Of a stretch of DNA of 64,000 nucleotides, positions 27,629-36,456 are shown in pieces. Both the position numbers and the translations under genes were made by a program. Origin of the DNA: Streptomyces tuirus (GTDB taxonomy: Bacteria > Actinomycetota > Actinomycetes > Streptomycetales > Streptomycetaceae); the NCBI GenBank assembly GCA_018195615.1, contig JAGTPG010000002.1:2546501-2610500 (forward strand). Direction: 5' to 3'. The notes below the pieces were generated by a model, which saw only the letters and a list, made by a program, of their open reading frames with translations, was not told the origin of the DNA and did no database searches. Position 1 is the first letter of the stretch, and each line of letters opens with the position of its first letter.

Positions 27629-28844
27629 ATGCTGAACCGTGTCGTCGTAGCCCCCAGCGGCTTCAAGGAGTCCCTGTCCGCGGAGGCCGCCGCCGACGCC
27701 ATCGCGGCCGGCGTCCGCCGTGTTCTGCCCGACGCCGAGCTCGACCTCGTCCCGCTGGTGGACGGCGGCGAGGGCACGGCCGTCGCCCTGGCCGCCGCGA
27801 CCGGGGGCAAGCTCGTCACCGTGCCCGCGACCGGCCCGGTCGGGGAGACCATCGCCGCCCACTTCGCCCTCCTGGGCTCCGGGGACACGGCGGTGGTGGA
27901 GATGGCGGCGGTCGCCGGTCTCTCCCTCGTCCCGCGCGACCTGCGCGACCCGGGCGCCACCACCACGTACGGCGTCGGCGAGCTGATCCGCTCCGCGCTC
28001 GACTCGGGCGTCCGGCGGATCCTCGTCGGCTGCGGCGACTCGGGCACCTCCGACGGCGGCGCGGGCGCGCTCCAGGCGCTCGGGCCCGGCTGCTGGACGA
28101 GCGGGGCGAGGAACTCCCGGTCGGGGGCCGGGAGCTGACGCGGCTGCACCGCGTCGACCCCAGGGGCCTGGACGCCCGCCTGGCGGACGTGGAGCTGCTC
28201 GTCGCCTGCAACCCGTACAACGTGCTGTGCGGCGAACGGGGCGTGGCCCGGGTCTTCGGGCCGCAGAAGGGCGCGACGCCCGAGCAGGTCGAGCAGTTGT
28301 CGGCCGGACTGGAGAACTGGGCCTTCGTCCTGACCCGTGACGTGGCCGTCCCGGACACCAACCTCCGGTACGGCCCCGGGACCGGAGCCTCCGGCGGCCT
28401 GGGCGCGGGCCTCGCCGCCCTCGGCGCCCGTCTCCTCCCCGCTTCGACGTGCTGCTGGACCACCTCGACCTGGACGCCAGGCTGGCCCGCGCCGATCTGG
28501 TCGTCACCGCAGAGGGCGCCCTGGACCACCAGACGCCACGTGGCAAGGTCCCCGCCGAGGTGGCCCGCAGGGCCAAGCTCCACGGCCGTCCGGTCCTGGC
28601 CCTGGCGGGCACGCTCGGCGAGGGCGCGCACGAGGTGCCGGGCGTGGACGCCTGCCACGGCATCCTGCCCGCCCCGATGGAGTTGGCCGAGGCGCTGCTG
28701 CGCGCGAGCGAACTGCTCACCGACGCCACGGAACGCGCCCTGCGGATGATCGTTCTCGGCACGCGGCTACCGGTGGTCGCCGAGGCCTCCGAGGCCGGTC
28801 AGGCGGACGTGTCCGGCACGCAACGCCCGTCCTCCGTGCGGTAG
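27629..28844 (+). CDS. Glycerate kinase (GarK/GlxK type), two apparent frameshifts
   Basis: Phosphorylates D-glycerate to a phosphoglycerate that enters glycolysis. The N terminus has the family start VVVAPSGFKESLSA and then LVDGGEGTAVALAAA. The middle includes GCGDSGTSDGGAGALQALG, DVELLVACNPYNVLCGERG and FGPQKGATPEQ. The last part includes DLVVTAEGALDHQTPRGK, which is also family-typical. Phase changes near 28085 and 28440 equal one missing base each. Start ATG 27629 follows AAGGAG. The 3' end overlaps the convergent aminotransferase by 46 bp. Likely co-transcribed with the SLC13 carrier. Confidence 0.85.
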
Positions 28845-30166
28845 TTCCACTGCGCCCCGTCCGTCACGAGCTCCCGCACGGCCCGCACGAACCGCTCCAC
28901 GTGCTCGTCCGGCGTGCCGGCACCGAAGCTCACGCGGATGGCGTTGAGGGACTTCTCGCCGGGAGCCGCCTCCGGTGACCCGCACTCGCCCTGCGTCTGC
29001 GGGTCGCTGCCGAGCAGCGTGCGCACCAGCGGGTGGGCGCAGAACAGCCCGTCCCGCACGCCGATGCCGTACTCGGCGGAGAGCGCGGCGGCGAAGTGCG
29101 AGCTGTTCCAGCCCTCGACGACGAAGGAGAGCACACCGACGCGCGGGGCGTCGTCGCCGAACAGGGACAGGAACCGCACCTGGGGGACGTCGGCGAGCCC
29201 CTCCCGCACCTTCCCGACCAGGTACTGCTCGCGGGCGACGAGGGTGTCGAAGCCTGCCTCGGTCAGTGCCTTGCAGGCGGAGGCGACGGCGTAGGCGCCG
29301 ATGACGTTCGGGGAGCCGGCCTCGTGGCGGGCGGCGGTGTCATGCCACTCGACGTCCACTCCCCCGTCCTCGCGCCGGGTCACCTTGCGGCTGGCGCCGC
29401 CGCCCGCGAGGTACGGCTCGGCCTCGCGCAGCCAGTCGGCCCGCCCGGCCAGCACGCCGGAGCCGAAGGGCGCGTACAGCTTGTGCCCGGAGAAGGCGAC
29501 CCAGTCGACGTCGAGGTCCGCGACGGACACGGGGTGGTGCGGGGCCAGTTGGGCGGCGTCGAGCACGATCCGGGCGCCGTGGGCGTGGGCGGCCGCCGCG
29601 AGCTCCTGTACGGGCCACAGCTCGCCGGTGACGTTGGAGGCGCCGGTGACGCAGACGAGGGCCGGGCCGTGCGGATCACGGTCGGCGAGGGCGCGCTCCA
29701 GGGTCTCCACCGCCTGCCTCGGGGTGCGCGGGGCGTCGAGGTAGGTGACCTGGGCGTTCCGCCAGGGCAGCAGGGAGGCGTGGTGCTCGGTCTCGAACAC
29801 GAAGACCTGGCAGCCGGCCGGGAGCGCGGCGGCGAGGAGGTTGAGGGAGTCGGTGGTGGAGCGGGTGAAGACCACCTGGTCGTCCTCCCGGCAGTCGAGG
29901 AACTCCGCGACCGTGCGGCGGGCGTTCTCGAACAGGTCGGTCGACAGCTGGGACAGGTACCCGGCGCCGCGGTGGACACTGCCGTAGTACGGCGCGTACG
30001 CGGCGACGTCGTCCCAGACCCGCTGGAGCGCCGGGGCGCTGGCGGCGTAGTCGAGCGCGGCGTAGGTGACCTCACCGCCGGTGACGAGCGGGACGGTGAC
30101 GTCCCGGCCCAGAACGGGCAGAGGGGAGCAAACGGACTGGTCGGCGGCAAGGGTGGAGACGGACAT
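28799..30166 (-). CDS. Class V aminotransferase, cysteine-desulfurase-like, SAM-riboswitch controlled
   Basis: PLP enzyme of 455 residues, intact. The N-terminal YAALDYAASAPAL is the substrate loop of class V enzymes. ETEHHASLLPWR carries the His over the cofactor, IVLDAAQLAPHH the Asp binding the pyridine nitrogen, and FSGHKLYAPFG the Schiff-base Lys. C-terminal GIGVRDGLFCAHP contains a Cys in the region where desulfurases hold their catalytic Cys, so desulfurase or C-S lyase activity is possible. ATG 30166 has GGGAG upstream. The leader carries a SAM-IV-type riboswitch, which ties the gene to sulfur amino acid metabolism. Confidence 0.85.
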   Translation of the reverse strand: MSVSTLAADQSVCSPLPVLGRDVTVPLVTGGEVTYAALDYAASAPALQRVWDDVAAYAPYYGSVHRGAGYLSQLSTDLFENARRTVAEFLDCREDDQVVFTRSTTDSLNLLAAALPAGCQVFVFETEHHASLLPWRNAQVTYLDAPRTPRQAVETLERALADRDPHGPALVCVTGASNVTGELWPVQELAAAAHAHGARIVLDAAQLAPHHPVSVADLDVDWVAFSGHKLYAPFGSGVLAGRADWLREAEPYLAGGGASRKVTRREDGGVDVEWHDTAARHEAGSPNVIGAYAVASACKALTEAGFDTLVAREQYLVGKVREGLADVPQVRFLSLFGDDAPRVGVLSFVVEGWNSSHFAAALSAEYGIGVRDGLFCAHPLVRTLLGSDPQTQGECGSPEAAPGEKSLNAIRVSFGAGTPDEHVERFVRAVRELVTDGAQWNYRTEDGRCVPDTSA

Positions 30167-30234
30167 GGCGGAACTCCCGTGAGATACCTGGGGTGAGAGA
30201 AGAGAAGGGTGTGCGGAGGCGGGGCTCTGCGGCC

Positions 30235-30255
30235 CTAGCGCATTCGCTTGCTCAC
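30235..30255 (-). CDS. Possible six-residue leader ORF (MSKRMR)
   Basis: GTG-AGC-AAG-CGA-ATG-CGC-TAG lies on the minus strand between the riboswitch and the aminotransferase, with GGGAG about 7 nt upstream. It is too short for statistics. It could be a regulatory leader peptide or chance. Confidence 0.3.
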   Translation of the reverse strand: MSKRMR

Positions 30256-30298
30256 GGAAGACTCCCTCGACGACCAGGACCCCTGGTGTGCGAGGGGT

Positions 30299-30415
30299 CC
30301 GCGCTTGCCGTAGACCTTGCTGACTACGGCCTGGTCTTCACCCGGGGCACCCCGCCACGGACGGAGGGTTGCCGGACAGTCGGCCGGGGCCTCATGACTG
30401 TCACTCATGACCTGG
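30299..30415 (-). promoter_or_regulatory. SAM-IV-type riboswitch
   Basis: The transcript (minus strand) has the layout I associate with SAM-IV: an outer GGTCATGAG/GACC stem, a CCGGCAACCCTCC core segment, GTGGCGGGGTGCCCCGGG, then GGTGAAGACCAGG closing the multistem, and a downstream CCGTAG...CTACGG hairpin with the loop CAAGG able to pair back as a pseudoknot. It sits about 130 nt before the class V aminotransferase start. SAM-IV elements occur in actinomycetes before sulfur metabolism genes and repress when SAM is high. Identification is by motif memory; an Infernal search would settle it. Confidence 0.82.
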
Positions 30416-30440
30416 TCAGGAACGTACGGGAATGATCGAG

Positions 30441-30470
30441 GTCCCGCAACCCGCGTCCGGATCGCGGGAC
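30441..30470 (-). terminator. Candidate terminator after trpD
   Basis: GTCCCGC/GCGGGAC (outer) and CCCGCG/CGCGGG (alternative inner) can pair within 8-40 nt after the trpD stop and before the riboswitch. Only one strand direction has a gene ending here. Confidence 0.5.
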
Positions 30471-30478
30471 ACCCCGCG

Positions 30479-31543
30479 CTACGCGTTGCTCGCCGTCACC
30501 CACCGCTCCAGGGTCCGCTTGGCGGCCCCGGAGTCGATCGATGCGGCCGCCTTCGCCATGCCGGCGCGGATCTGCTCGGCGAGCGTCCCCGGGCCCGGCT
30601 CCAGGGCCACCAGCGCCGCCGCCGAGTTCAGCAGGACCGCGTCGCGCACCGGGCCCGTCTCGCCGTCCAGCAGGCGGCGGGCGACCTCCGCGTTGTAGGA
30701 GGCGTCCGCTCCGCGCAGGGCCTCCACGGGGACGAGGTCGATGCCCACGTCGCGCGGGTCGAAGGCCTCCTCGGTGACCTTGCCGTCGCGGACGACCCAT
30801 ACTCTGGACGTGGCGGTGGTGGTCAGTTCGTCGAGGCCGTCGTCGCCGCGGAAGACCAGGGACGAGTGGCCGCGCTCGGCGAAGACGCCCGCGACGATCG
30901 GCGCCATGCGCGGGTCCGCGACCCCGACGGCCTGGGCCCGCACCTTCGCCGGGTTGGTCAGCGGGCCGAGGACGTTGAAGATCGTCCGGATGCCCAACTG
31001 GCCGCGGGCCGCACCCGCGTGCCGCATCGCCGGGTGGAACTTCGCCGCGAAGCAGAAGGTGATCCCGGCGTCCTCGGCGACCTGCGCCACGCGGTGCGTC
31101 GGCAGCTCCAGGTTGACGCCGAGCTTCTCCAGCACGTCCGACGCCCCGGACGCCGACGACGCCGCGCGGTTGCCGTGCTTGACGACCTTCGCACCCGTGC
31201 CGGCGATGACGATCGCCGACATCGTGGAGATGTTGACGGTCTTCGCCCCGTCGCCGCCCGTGCCGACGATGTCGACGGCCGGGCCCGGCACCTCGATCAC
31301 GTTGGCGTGCTCGTACATCGCCCGGACGAATCCGGCGATCTCCTCGACGGTCTCGCCCTTGGCGCGCAGCGCCACCACGAATCCGGCGATCTGCGCGTCC
31401 GTCGCCTCGCCGCGCATGATGAGGTCCATCGCCCAGGCGGTGTCGTCGGCGGTCAGGTCCCGGCGGTCCAGCAGGCCGTTCAGCAGGGCGGGCCAGGTGC
31501 GGCCCGCCGCGGTGTCGCCTCCAGCGGGGGTCACAGCGCTCAT
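30479..31543 (-). CDS. trpD: Anthranilate phosphoribosyltransferase
   Basis: Second step of tryptophan synthesis: joins anthranilate to phosphoribosyl pyrophosphate. 354 residues, intact, with the PRPP loop VDIVGTGGDGAKTVNIST, VKHGNRAASSASGASDVLEKLG (the conserved KHGN segment) and NVLGPLTNP. I chose ATG 31543 because AGGAG lies 7 nt upstream; the frame stays open 11 codons further without support. No other trp gene is adjacent; the amidotransferase fragment at the window start is 30 kb away. It follows the qcr genes on the same strand but behind a terminator. Confidence 0.95.
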   Translation of the reverse strand: MSAVTPAGGDTAAGRTWPALLNGLLDRRDLTADDTAWAMDLIMRGEATDAQIAGFVVALRAKGETVEEIAGFVRAMYEHANVIEVPGPAVDIVGTGGDGAKTVNISTMSAIVIAGTGAKVVKHGNRAASSASGASDVLEKLGVNLELPTHRVAQVAEDAGITFCFAAKFHPAMRHAGAARGQLGIRTIFNVLGPLTNPAKVRAQAVGVADPRMAPIVAGVFAERGHSSLVFRGDDGLDELTTTATSRVWVVRDGKVTEEAFDPRDVGIDLVPVEALRGADASYNAEVARRLLDGETGPVRDAVLLNSAAALVALEPGPGTLAEQIRAGMAKAAASIDSGAAKRTLERWVTASNA

Positions 31544-31620
31544 AAGCCGCTCCTGGGTCGTCGTGTCGTGTGCCACGTAAAAGCTGTGGTCTCACCCTAT
31601 CCAGCCCGGGACACCACGAA

Positions 31621-31649
31621 GGGCCCCGTCCGAACACCGGACGGGGCCC
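31621..31649 (-). terminator. Terminator of the qcr operon
   Basis: Perfect 12-bp stem, GGGCCCCGTCCG with CGGACGGGGCCC, 5-nt loop, extended by AAGG/CCTT-type pairs on both sides, 25 nt after the qcrB stop. Confidence 0.85.
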
Positions 31650-31674
31650 TTGTGGTGGCGTGGCGAAGCAGTGA

Positions 31675-33297
31675 TCAGTGGTGGCCGTGGCCGCTCGTGA
31701 TCTCCCGGTGCTCCTCGGCGGTGGGCTTCGGGATCTGGGCACCCTCGCCGAAGTAGGCGTCGCTGAGCTTGGCGCGCAGCTTCTCGGAGCCCTTCACCTT
31801 GCGCTCGACACCGTTCTCGTCGACCGTCGGGCCGATCTCGGCCGGCTTGTACTGCTCGTGCGCCGTGAGCGTGTACATCTGCTCCTGGCTGAGCGGCTCG
31901 TGCACCTCGATGAACTCACCGTGCGGCAGGCGCTTGATGATGCCGGTCTCGCGGCCGTGCAGCACCTTCTCCTTGTCCCGGCGCTGCAGGCCGAGGCAGA
32001 TGCGCTTGGTGATGATGAACGCGATGACCGGTCCGGCGAAGAACCCGATCCGGACGAACCAGGTGACCGCGTTGATCGACAGGTGGAAGTGCGTGGCGAC
32101 GATGTCGTTGCCACCGCCGATCAGCATGATCATGTAGCCGGTGACCCAGGCGACACCGAAGGCGGTACGCGTCGGGGCGTTGCGCGGCCGGTCCAGGATG
32201 TGGTGCTCGCGCTTGTCCCCGGTGACCCACGACTCGATGAACGGGTAGAGGGCGATGATCGCGAGGAACAGACCGAAGAGGACCAGCGGGATGAACACGC
32301 CCAGGACGAGCGTGTGACCCCAGAGGTTGATCTCCCAGCCCGGCATGGCGCGGACGAGACCCTCGGCGAAGCCCATGTACCAGTCGGGCTGGGCGCCGGT
32401 CGACACCTGGTCGGGACGGTAGGGGCCCAGGACCCAGATCGGGTTGACGGTCGCGATGCCGGCGATGGCCGCGATGACACCGAAGACCAGGAAGAAGAAG
32501 CCTCCGGCCTTGGCCATGTAGACCGGCAGCAGCGGCATGCCGACGACGTTCTTGTTGGTCCGGCCGGGACCCGCGAACTGGGTGTGCTTGTGGTAGAAGA
32601 CCAGGATCAGGTGGCCGACCACGAGCCCGAGCATGATGCCCGGCAGCAGCAGGATGTGGATCGAGTAGAACCGGGCGACGAAGTCGGTGCCCGGGAACTC
32701 CCCGCCGAACAGGAACATCGAGATGTACGTGCCGACGATCGGCACGGACAGGATCGCGCCCTGCGTGAAGCGGACACCGGTGCCGGAGAGCAGGTCGTCC
32801 GGGAGCGAGTAGCCGGTGAAGCCGGTGAACATGCCCAGGACGAACAGCAGGAAGCCGAACAGCCAGTTGATCTCGCGCGGCTTGCGGAACGCGCCGGTGA
32901 AGAAGACGCGCATCATGTGCACGAACATGCCGGCGAGGAAGATGATCGCCGCCCAGTGGTGGATCTGCCGGATGAGCAGACCGCCGCGGACGTCGAAGCT
33001 GATGTCCAGGGTGGAGGCGAACGCCTCCGACATCAGCTGCCCCTGCAGCGGGACGTAACTGCCGTGGTACTCCACCTCGTTCATCGACGGGTGGAAGAAC
33101 AGCGTCAGGTACACACCCGTGAGGATGATGATGATGAAGCTGTAGAGGCAGATCTCACCCAGCATGAAGGACCAGTGGTCCGGGAAGATCTTGCGCATGT
33201 TGGCCTTGGCCAGGGAGTAGATCCCCAGGCGGCCGTCGGCCCAGTCGGCGACCCGCTCTCCCGCGGGTGCCTTGCGGCGTGTCTGTGCAGTGCTCAT
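31675..33297 (-). CDS. qcrB: Cytochrome bc complex cytochrome b subunit
   Basis: Membrane core of the actinobacterial menaquinol:cytochrome c reductase that joins the aa3 oxidase in a supercomplex. 540 residues, intact. Haem-ligand histidines lie in LLIRQIHHWAAIIF and in RFYSIHILLLPG with further His in VVGHLILVFYHKH. The quinol-oxidation PEW-type loop region is altered to PDWYMG, as in actinobacteria. The C-terminal extension of over 100 residues (RLPHGEFIEVHEPLSQ) is characteristic of the group. GTG/ATG start at 33297 overlaps the qcrA stop by 4 bp. Confidence 0.97.
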   Translation of the reverse strand: MSTAQTRRKAPAGERVADWADGRLGIYSLAKANMRKIFPDHWSFMLGEICLYSFIIIILTGVYLTLFFHPSMNEVEYHGSYVPLQGQLMSEAFASTLDISFDVRGGLLIRQIHHWAAIIFLAGMFVHMMRVFFTGAFRKPREINWLFGFLLFVLGMFTGFTGYSLPDDLLSGTGVRFTQGAILSVPIVGTYISMFLFGGEFPGTDFVARFYSIHILLLPGIMLGLVVGHLILVFYHKHTQFAGPGRTNKNVVGMPLLPVYMAKAGGFFFLVFGVIAAIAGIATVNPIWVLGPYRPDQVSTGAQPDWYMGFAEGLVRAMPGWEINLWGHTLVLGVFIPLVLFGLFLAIIALYPFIESWVTGDKREHHILDRPRNAPTRTAFGVAWVTGYMIMLIGGGNDIVATHFHLSINAVTWFVRIGFFAGPVIAFIITKRICLGLQRRDKEKVLHGRETGIIKRLPHGEFIEVHEPLSQEQMYTLTAHEQYKPAEIGPTVDENGVERKVKGSEKLRAKLSDAYFGEGAQIPKPTAEEHREITSGHGHH

Positions 33298-34367
33298 CCG
33301 CGCTCCCAGAAAGCAGGGCCGACGGGCTCGTCGAAGTCGCCGAGCGCCTCAAGATAGCCCTCGTCGTTCACGCCGATGCGGAGCTGCGGCAGGGCGTGAC
33401 CGGCGGGACCGAAGATCACTCGGGCACCGTCGGAGAGGTCGAAGGTGGACTGGTGGCAGGGGCAGAGCACGTGGTGCGTCTGCTGCTCGTACAGGGAGAT
33501 CGGGCAGCCGACGTGGGTGCAGATCTTCGAGTACGCGACGATGCCCTCGTGCGACCACTCGAGCTCGCGCTTGTCCTTGATGTCCTCCGGCTGGATCCGG
33601 ACGATCATCAGGGCGGCCTTGGCGATCTCGTTCTGGAACTCGTGGTCGTGCTCCTCCAGGCCCTCGGGCTTGGCGAAGGTGAGCGAGCCCACCGCGACGT
33701 CGGACGGACGCAGCGGCTCGTTCGTGTTCATGTTGACGAGCAGCTTGCCCCTGGACCACAGCGTGTGGCGCAGCTTGTCCTCGGGCAGCGGGCCGAGGTC
33801 GCGCAGCAGCACGACACCGGAGAGCGGCACCAGCGTGAGGGCACCGAACATGGTGTTGCGGATCAGCTTGCGACGGCCGAGCGCGGACTCCTTGGCGCCC
33901 TGCTTGAAGTCGGCGAAGACCTTCTCGCGGGTGTCGGGGCCGGCCTCGATCGGGTGCCGCTCGTCGGCGATCTCCACGTCCGACATCAGGGTGCGGGCCC
34001 AGTGGACGGCGCCCGCGCCGATGCAGAACAGCGCGATGCCGAGCGTGAGGCCCAGCGCGAAGTTCAGCGCGCTGATGTGGCCGAGCGGGAAGATGTAGAC
34101 CGACTTGTCGACCGGGATCGCCACGAACGCGGCGATGAAGGCGACGGTGGCCAGCATCGACACCGTGAACATCAGGGCGACCGTGCGCTCGGACCGCTTG
34201 GCGGCCCGCTCGTCGACGTCCTGGATCCGGTGCTCGTGGGGAGGCAGGCCCGGGTCGGCGAACGGGTGCTTGTCGTCCGGGACGCTCACCGCGCCATGGC
34301 CGTGCCCGTCGTCTCCTGCGGACTGCTGGGCAGGCAGGTTCTCTTCTGGAATGTCTTGGCTACTCAT
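33294..34367 (-). CDS. qcrA: Rieske iron-sulfur subunit of the bc complex
   Basis: 357 residues, intact. Three N-terminal hydrophobic segments (VALMFTVSMLATVAFIAAFV, FALGLTLGIALFCIG and FGALTLVPLSGVVLL), the actinobacterial pattern, precede the [2Fe-2S] domain with CTHVGC and CPCHQS, which give the two Cys and two His ligands. It passes electrons from menaquinol to the QcrC haems. ATG 34367 overlaps the qcrC stop by ATGA, and its own stop overlaps qcrB. An upstream extension of the frame inside qcrC is not real. Confidence 0.97.
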   Translation of the reverse strand: MSSQDIPEENLPAQQSAGDDGHGHGAVSVPDDKHPFADPGLPPHEHRIQDVDERAAKRSERTVALMFTVSMLATVAFIAAFVAIPVDKSVYIFPLGHISALNFALGLTLGIALFCIGAGAVHWARTLMSDVEIADERHPIEAGPDTREKVFADFKQGAKESALGRRKLIRNTMFGALTLVPLSGVVLLRDLGPLPEDKLRHTLWSRGKLLVNMNTNEPLRPSDVAVGSLTFAKPEGLEEHDHEFQNEIAKAALMIVRIQPEDIKDKRELEWSHEGIVAYSKICTHVGCPISLYEQQTHHVLCPCHQSTFDLSDGARVIFGPAGHALPQLRIGVNDEGYLEALGDFDEPVGPAFWERG

Positions 34368-35175
34368 GACTTCTTGGCCTTTGCGGTCCGGGCGGCAACC
34401 CACACGGCGACGGCGATCAGCCCGCCGAGACCGAAGATCCAGCCGAACAGACCCTCGCTGACCGGCCCGAGGCCGCCGAGCTCGAGACCGCCGGGGCTCT
34501 CGGACTTGCTGCTGTTGACCGCGTCCAGGTACGCGATGATGTCCTGCTTGTTCTTCTCCGACAGCGTGGTGTCGGGGAAGGACGGCATGTTCTGCGGGCC
34601 GGTCTGCATGGCCTCGTAGATGTGCTTCGGGCTGACACCCTCAAGGTCCGGCGCGTACTTGCCGTGCGTCAGCGCACCGCCCTTGCCGGTGAAGTTGTGG
34701 CACTGCGCGCAGTTGGTGCGGAACAGCTCACCGCCCTTGGCGATGTCGGCGCCCTCGGGGCCGTACTGCTCCTCCGTCGGGACGGCCGGACCGGCGCCCA
34801 GCGAGGCGATGTAGGCCGCGAGCTGGTCGATCTCGGCCTGGCTGTAGATGTTCTTCTTCTTCGGGACCTGCGGGCCCTGCGAGGTGGCGGCCGGCATACG
34901 GCCCGTGCCCACCTGGAAGTCGACGGCCGCGGCGCCCACACCCACCAGGCTCGGCCCGTCGGAGGTGCCCTGACCGCCGGTGCCGTGGCAACTGGCGCAG
35001 CCGACCGAGTAGAGCTTCTTGCCCTCCTCGATGGTGAGGGACTGGGCGGTTTCGTCGGCCTCAGCCTTGCTCGTGGGTGCGAACACGGCGTACAGCCCCC
35101 GCTGAAGAGCAGCGCGAGGAGTAGGACGACGACCGCCGCCAACGGGTGGCGTCGTCGTGCGGAGAGCTTTTTCAC
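34364..35175 (-). CDS. qcrC: Dihaem cytochrome c subunit of the bc complex, one apparent frameshift
   Basis: Membrane-anchored dihaem cytochrome that replaces soluble cytochrome c between the bc and aa3 complexes. Two CxxCH haem sites are present (CASCHG and CAQCHN), each with a later Met region (RMPAATSQ and NMPSFPDT), plus a C-terminal helix (LFGWIFGLGGLIAVAVWVAA). The N-terminal anchor MKKLSARRRHPLAAVVVLL is in another phase: a run of five G near 35099 should probably be six, giving the expected SGGLYAVFAPT. GTG 35175 start, 77 nt after ctaE. Confidence 0.93.
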
Positions 35176-35252
35176 GGATTACCCCGGTGTCAGGATCTTC
35201 TGCGTCGGTGCTTCTGGGATGCGTGCCACGTCGGGCGCGCGGGCGGGCCCGG

Positions 35253-35873
35253 CTACTTGATCATGTAGATCGTGGCGAAGAGGCCGATCCAGACGACATC
35301 GACGAAGTGCCAGTAATAGGACACGACGATCGCGGCCGTCGCCTGCTCGTGGGTGAACCTCCGGGCCGCGTAGGTCCGGCCGAGGACCAGCAGGAAGGCG
35401 ATGAGACCGCCCGTCACGTGCAGGCCGTGGAAGCCGGTGGTCAGGTAGAAGACCGAGCCGTACGGGTCGGAGGACAGGGACAGGCCCGCCTCCTTGACCA
35501 GCTCGGTGTACTCCAGGACCTGACCGCCGATGAAGATCGCACCCATCACGAACGTGACGATGAACCACATCCGCAGCTTCTTCACGTCACCGCGCTCGGC
35601 GGCGAAGACGCCGAGCTGGCAGGTGAGCGAGGAGAGCACCAGGATCGTGGTGTTCGCCGCCGAGAACGGGAAGTTGAGATGGGCAGCCATCTCCTTCCAG
35701 TGATCGGGACCCGTCACCGATCGCAGGGTGAAGTACATCGCGAAGAGGGCCGCGAAGAACATCAGCTCGGAACTCAACCAGATGATGGTTCCGACGCTGG
35801 TGAGGTTCGGCCGGTTGACCGACGGGTGCGCGTGCCCGGTTTCTACTGTCGTTGCTGTCGCCACGACCGACAT
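35253..35873 (-). CDS. ctaE: Cytochrome c oxidase subunit III
   Basis: 206 residues, intact, five hydrophobic helices, matching the short actinobacterial subunit III. Typical segments are GTIIWLSSELMFFAALFAMYF with the conserved Glu, YTELVKEAG and FHGLHVTGGLIAFLLV, and it ends YYWHFVDVVWIGLFATIYMIK. It heads the ctaE-qcrCAB operon. The region upstream is shared with a divergent receiver-like gene and contains TTGAACACCACGTCAA, an imperfect palindrome that could be a promoter element or operator for either gene. Confidence 0.96.
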   Translation of the reverse strand: MSVVATATTVETGHAHPSVNRPNLTSVGTIIWLSSELMFFAALFAMYFTLRSVTGPDHWKEMAAHLNFPFSAANTTILVLSSLTCQLGVFAAERGDVKKLRMWFIVTFVMGAIFIGGQVLEYTELVKEAGLSLSSDPYGSVFYLTTGFHGLHVTGGLIAFLLVLGRTYAARRFTHEQATAAIVVSYYWHFVDVVWIGLFATIYMIK

Positions 35874-36016
35874 TATGTCGGTCGCTTATCCCGCCCTCAC
35901 TCCGGGGGGTGCCGTTCGGAGTGTCTCTGCCGGTCGTACCGGTGTTGACGTGGTGTTCAAGGAGTAGCATCCGCCCCACGGGCCTGTCCTTACGACGCTG
36001 ACGTCACGGAGGAACA

Positions 36017-36416
36017 ATGCAGCCGACCGCCACGGTGCTGGTCTACAGCGACGACTCCAACACCCGCGAGCAGGTGCGGCTCGCGACCGGCCGACGGCCG
36101 GCTCCGGACGTTCCTGTGGTGGAGTTCGTGGAGTGTGCGACTCCCGGTGCGGTGCTGAGGGAACTGGACGGGGTGGGATCGACGTCTGTGTGCTGGACGG
36201 TGAGGCCGTGCCGATGGGGGCATGGGGGTCTGCCGGCAGATCAAGGACGAGGTGTTCGACTGTCCTCCGGTGTTGTTGCTGATCGGGCGGCCGCAGGATG
36301 CGTGGCTGGCGACGTGGAGTGGTGCGGAGTCGGCGGTGACGTTGCCGGTGGAGCCGGTGGAGTTCGCTGCGGCCCTGGCTTCCCTGTTGCGGGAGAAGGC
36401 GGCTTTGAACGCCTGA
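36017..36416 (+). CDS. Receiver-like protein beside ctaE, two apparent frameshifts
   Basis: About 133 residues once two missing bases near 36172 and 36215 are restored. The fold order resembles a response-regulator receiver: VLVYSDDSNTREQVR (acidic pair at 11-13), then DVCVLDGEAVPMGGM with Asp at the phosphorylation strand, VLLLIGRPQDAWL, and LPVEPVEFAAALASLL. The usual invariant Lys before the last Pro is replaced (VEP), so phosphorylation chemistry may be lost. There is no output domain. ATG 36017 has GGAGG 5 nt upstream. Function unknown; position suggests a link to respiratory gene control. Confidence 0.65.
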
Positions 36417-36456
36417 GAGCTCGGGCTCGGCTGTTGTTCGGCGGCTGCGGGCGCGT

